Source of the DNA: Candidatus Chloroploca mongolica | GTDB taxonomy: Bacteria > Chloroflexota > Chloroflexia > Chloroflexales > Chloroflexaceae | Assembly: GCF_004762035.2 (NCBI RefSeq) | Contig: NZ_SIJK02000059.1 | Span: 1 to 32,824 of the forward strand | DNA length: 32,824 bases | Direction of reading: 5' to 3' | In this document: piece by piece, positions 30,831-32,824 of the stretch | How the letters are laid out: each line of letters starts with the position of its first letter | Numbering within the stretch: position 1 is the first letter of the stretch | The notes under the pieces: model-generated | Databases searched by the model: none | What the model was told of the DNA's origin: nothing | The model's input: only the letters and a program-made list of their open reading frames with translations | Translations under genes and position numbers: made by a program

Positions 30831-31039
30831 GTGTACTCCAGGCAAGTCACGTGTAACGACATTGTTGCCATACGCGGCAGTTCATTATACACACCAAGTT
30901 GCTCTGGTCAATGGACTTGACCTTGTGCCGGAAACGCACTGAACCCAGAAAGCCGTGCTTCTCTGCGCAATCTGCGATATCTGCAGATCGAGAACACTCA
31001 GGATTGATCCGCAGAGCACGCAGAGGATCGACGCGCCGC

Positions 31040-31185
31040 CGCCTCGACGCGTCCGACGCCCCGCCACAGCAGGGCGGCGCTCAGCAGCGGGACGAGGCTT
31101 GCGGCGCTCGCACGGCCAAGCACGGTGCTCATCCAGAGCAGGGCGCGCTTCGATGTGCTCGGCTTCCAACGCCACGCTGTTTTGA
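31040..31185 (-). pseudogene. Chimeric scrap: aminotransferase piece joined to glycosyltransferase piece
   Basis: 31066-31145 matches the glycosyltransferase scrap (LLWMSTVLGRASAASLVPLLSAALLW). It switches at GCAGGGCG to DNA matching the aminotransferase scrap (VALEAEHIEAR, 31142-31182). Read on the minus strand, aminotransferase precedes glycosyltransferase. The junction has about 5 bp of microhomology. Confidence 0.75.
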
Positions 31186-31335
31186 CGCAAAGACGCAAGG
31201 GCGCAAAGATCTTTTTTACCTCTTTGCGCCGTTGCGCCTTGGCGTCAAAATGACAGGCGTACCACGGCGTTCCGGAGGTTGTAACGCGGAGGCGCGGAGG
31301 TTCTTTTTTTACCTTTGCGCCTTTGCGTCAAAAAG
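31183..31335. repeat. GCAAAG-type and GGAGGCGCGG repeats
   Basis: TTTTGACGCAAAGACGC...GCGCCTTGGCGTCAAAA (31181-31252), then GTTCCGGAGGTTGTAACGC with GGAGGCGCGGAGG, then TTTGCGCCTTTGCGTCAAAA (31313-31333). The GTTCCGGAGGTTG module also starts repeat R. Confidence 0.8.
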
Positions 31336-31340
31336 CAGCC

Positions 31341-31823
31341 TTATGGCGCTGTATTGTCGAGATCACGCAGAAATGCGGTGAAACTCGCCAGTTCGGTGCT
31401 GAGCTGTTGATAACATGGACGCAGGTTCTGCGTCAACTCTTGCAGGCGAAGTGGGCGTAAATTGAAGGTATAGACGTTGCGCACGACGTGACGAAAACCT
31501 CGATATTCGTCCAGAGAGAACCGGGTCGTCTGGATGATCGCGGCGGGGCGTACACCGTCAATGGCTGCTGACATTTGCAACAGCAGATCACGATGCCAAT
31601 CCGAGCCCGTTGGAACACTCTCGTCCAGGGTGCGCGCAATGTCTTCGAAAATGCGTTCCACGCCAGCATAGAATCCGTGCAGGTTCAGCGCAACGCCGTC
31701 GAGATAGTCTGCGTCATTTTGCTGCTGCGCTTTGCCCAGCAGTGCTTCGGCGCGGCTGACGACTTGTTCTAGATCGTGCAGCGATGCCTGCATGCGACCG
31801 GCCAGCGCAGTGTAGGCGCTCAT
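31341..31823 (-). CDS. HepT-like (HEPN) toxin
   Basis: The product is 160 residues, all helical. The central DYLDGVALNLHGFYAGVERIFEDIARTLD and later RFSLDEYRGFRHVVRNVYTFNL match the HepT-like branch. The R-x4-H type active site falls in RGFRHVVRN. HEPN toxins are RNases, and MNT partners neutralise them by AMPylation or binding. Its ATG overlaps the nucleotidyltransferase stop by 4 nt, so the two are coupled. Confidence 0.82.
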   Translation of the reverse strand: MSAYTALAGRMQASLHDLEQVVSRAEALLGKAQQQNDADYLDGVALNLHGFYAGVERIFEDIARTLDESVPTGSDWHRDLLLQMSAAIDGVRPAAIIQTTRFSLDEYRGFRHVVRNVYTFNLRPLRLQELTQNLRPCYQQLSTELASFTAFLRDLDNTAP

Positions 31824-32212
31824 AGCGTTACACCGGTGGTTTCGATCATGGTCACGAGGTCACTGGGCAAGGCTTCAGCGCGGAGCAGATCGATCGCGAT
31901 CGATGGATCGAGGTCAATGAGTCGGGAGACGGCGCGGTAGTACCTGGCCTCATCCAAGCCCCACACCACCAGGTCAATGTCAGAGTGGGGGGAAAAGAGT
32001 TCATTGCGGGACAATGAACCGAACAAGACCACCCGCGTGACGTCATATGTGGTCTTGAGCAGCACCGCTGCGCGATGGGCGGTTTGCCACGCTGTCTGGC
32101 GTCGCACCTCCAGTGCCTCGCGCTGCTGGGCCATGCGCCGATGCGCTGTGGCACGATACTGGCGCATCTGCTCGGGATCAATCAGGCTTTGTTCCGTCAC
32201 GTGTGCTCGCAT
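31820..32212 (-). CDS. MNT-domain nucleotidyltransferase antitoxin with foreign N-terminus
   Basis: The product is 130 residues. The Pol-beta-type motif GSLSRNELFSPHSDIDLVVWG (65-85) gives GS plus DxD; a third acidic residue is likely D108 in SIAIDLL. It should adenylylate or sequester the HepT partner. The first residues MRAHVTEQSLIDPEQ do not look like an MNT N-terminus; they copy the VapB start at 27214. The native start may be Met16 (MRQYRATAHRR). Confidence 0.85.
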   Translation of the reverse strand: MRAHVTEQSLIDPEQMRQYRATAHRRMAQQREALEVRRQTAWQTAHRAAVLLKTTYDVTRVVLFGSLSRNELFSPHSDIDLVVWGLDEARYYRAVSRLIDLDPSIAIDLLRAEALPSDLVTMIETTGVTL

Positions 32213-32272
32213 ACGGCCTCCGATGCTTGCTGTGCCTTCCAGGATACCATATCTTGGTGGGCTCTACCAGGG
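32187..32272 (-). repeat. Shared antitoxin leader, copy 2
   Basis: Homologous to 27189-27288, including TTCCAGGATACCATATCTT and GTTCCGTCACGTG. It ends at CTACCAGGGA, after which a GCAAAG-type repeat starts. Confidence 0.75.
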
Positions 32273-32276
32273 ATGC

Positions 32277-32385
32277 GTTTTGACGCAAAGACGCGAAGGC
32301 GCAAAGATCCTTTTTGACGCAAAGACGCGAAGGCGCAAAGATCCTTTTTGAACCTTTGCGTCTCTGCGCCTTTGCGTCAACATGA
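32277..32385. repeat. Direct and inverted GCAAAG-type repeats
   Basis: TTTTGACGCAAAGACGCGAAGGCGCAAAGATCC occurs twice in tandem (32278 and 32314), followed by the inverted TTTGCGTCTCTGCGCCTTTGCGTCAA. Together they could fold into alternative long hairpins. Confidence 0.85.
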
Positions 32386-32387
32386 CG

Positions 32388-32565
32388 GGCGTTCCGGAGG
32401 TTGTAACGCAGAGACTCAGAGGCGCGGAGGCGCGGAGGTTCAAGAGGAATCCGGTTCTTTGTTGGAAACCAGGGCTTGCACATCGCGCGTCAACGGAACG
32501 AAACGCCGAGCGGATCGCAATGCATCATCAGCACTTTGTTGCGTACATAAAGCCCAAAGCATCCT
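32388..32565. repeat. Long dispersed repeat R, copy 2
   Basis: Near-identical to 28650-28835 in the same orientation, differing by short indels in the GGAGGCGCGG tract and a few substitutions. The two copies bracket the 3.6-kb segment with the DUF5674 and HepT/MNT genes. Confidence 0.8.
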
Positions 32566-32824
32566 CCTTGTCACCCCGCCGCGCCCGCCCTGTCACCCCG
32601 CCGCGCCATCCATGTCACCCCGAGCGCAGCGAGGGGTCTTCCATGCGCCGCAGTGAAGATTCCTCACTGCGTTCGGAATGACATGGATGGCGTTGGCACC
32701 CCGCTACGCGTCCTTGCCACCCCGCCGCGCCATCCATGTCACCCCAAGCGCCATCCATGTCACCCCGCCGCGCCAGCACTGTCACCCCGAGCGCAGCGAG
32801 GGGTCTTCGATGCGCCGCAATGAA
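32566..32824. repeat. CACCCCGAGCGCAGCGAGGGG repeat block, copy set 3
   Basis: One full unit and the start of a second, with CCGCGCCATCCATGTCACCCC modules between them. It runs off the right edge of the window. Confidence 0.85.

Overview
The window is GC-rich bacterial chromosome. The proteins and the very repeat-rich intergenic DNA suggest a Chloroflexota bacterium, probably a filamentous Chloroflexales relative. That placement is an inference from gene style: Pro/Thr-linked exported proteins, a ferrochelatase with a Cys-cluster tail, and abundant palindromic and GCAAAGGCGC-type repeats. No rRNA or species marker is present. All product calls come from reading translated frames and motifs; no database search was run.

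Layout. 1-9859, all minus strand: a metallo-beta-lactamase/cyclic-nucleotide-sensor fusion, mutS2, hemH and a large membrane glycosyltransferase-like protein. Hairpin clusters and two MITE-like elements sit among them, and one MITE lies in frame inside the glycosyltransferase gene. 9983-14456: a minus-strand PepSY protein with a poly-Asp tail diverges from a tight plus-strand redox operon. That operon encodes a two-cluster [4Fe-4S] protein, an FAD/NAD oxidoreductase, a putative di-haem membrane cytochrome b and a membrane-anchored cytochrome c with 15 CxxCH motifs. It reads as a route for electrons from a cytoplasmic pyridine nucleotide across the membrane to a periplasmic haem wire, and it is the best candidate here for an undescribed system.

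14584-19135, minus strand: an acyl-CoA dehydrogenase, a CocE/NonD-type serine hydrolase with a strong promoter and overlapping palindrome, and a YpdA-like flavoprotein. 19136-22700: two related arrays of GGGCACCCG-type palindromes flank an exported PPC-domain protein and a membrane M28-like protein that has lost its metal ligands. 22700-26045 is housekeeping: a probable 6S RNA with its own promoter, holA (whose stop codon lies in a TCTAGGG heptamer array), rpsT and murJ.

26046-32824 is an accessory island in which the intact genes are small and mostly toxin-antitoxin pairs. They are VapB/VapC (AbrB/PIN), a UPF0175/DUF3368 pair plus a truncated second pair, a frameshifted DUF5674 gene with a hypothetical partner, and a MNT/HepT pair. 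They sit in several families of dispersed repeats and in scraps of polysaccharide-biosynthesis genes (DegT-type aminotransferase and a WecA/MraY-type glycosyltransferase). The VapB and MNT genes share the same 5' leader and first codons, which points to recombination between antitoxin genes.
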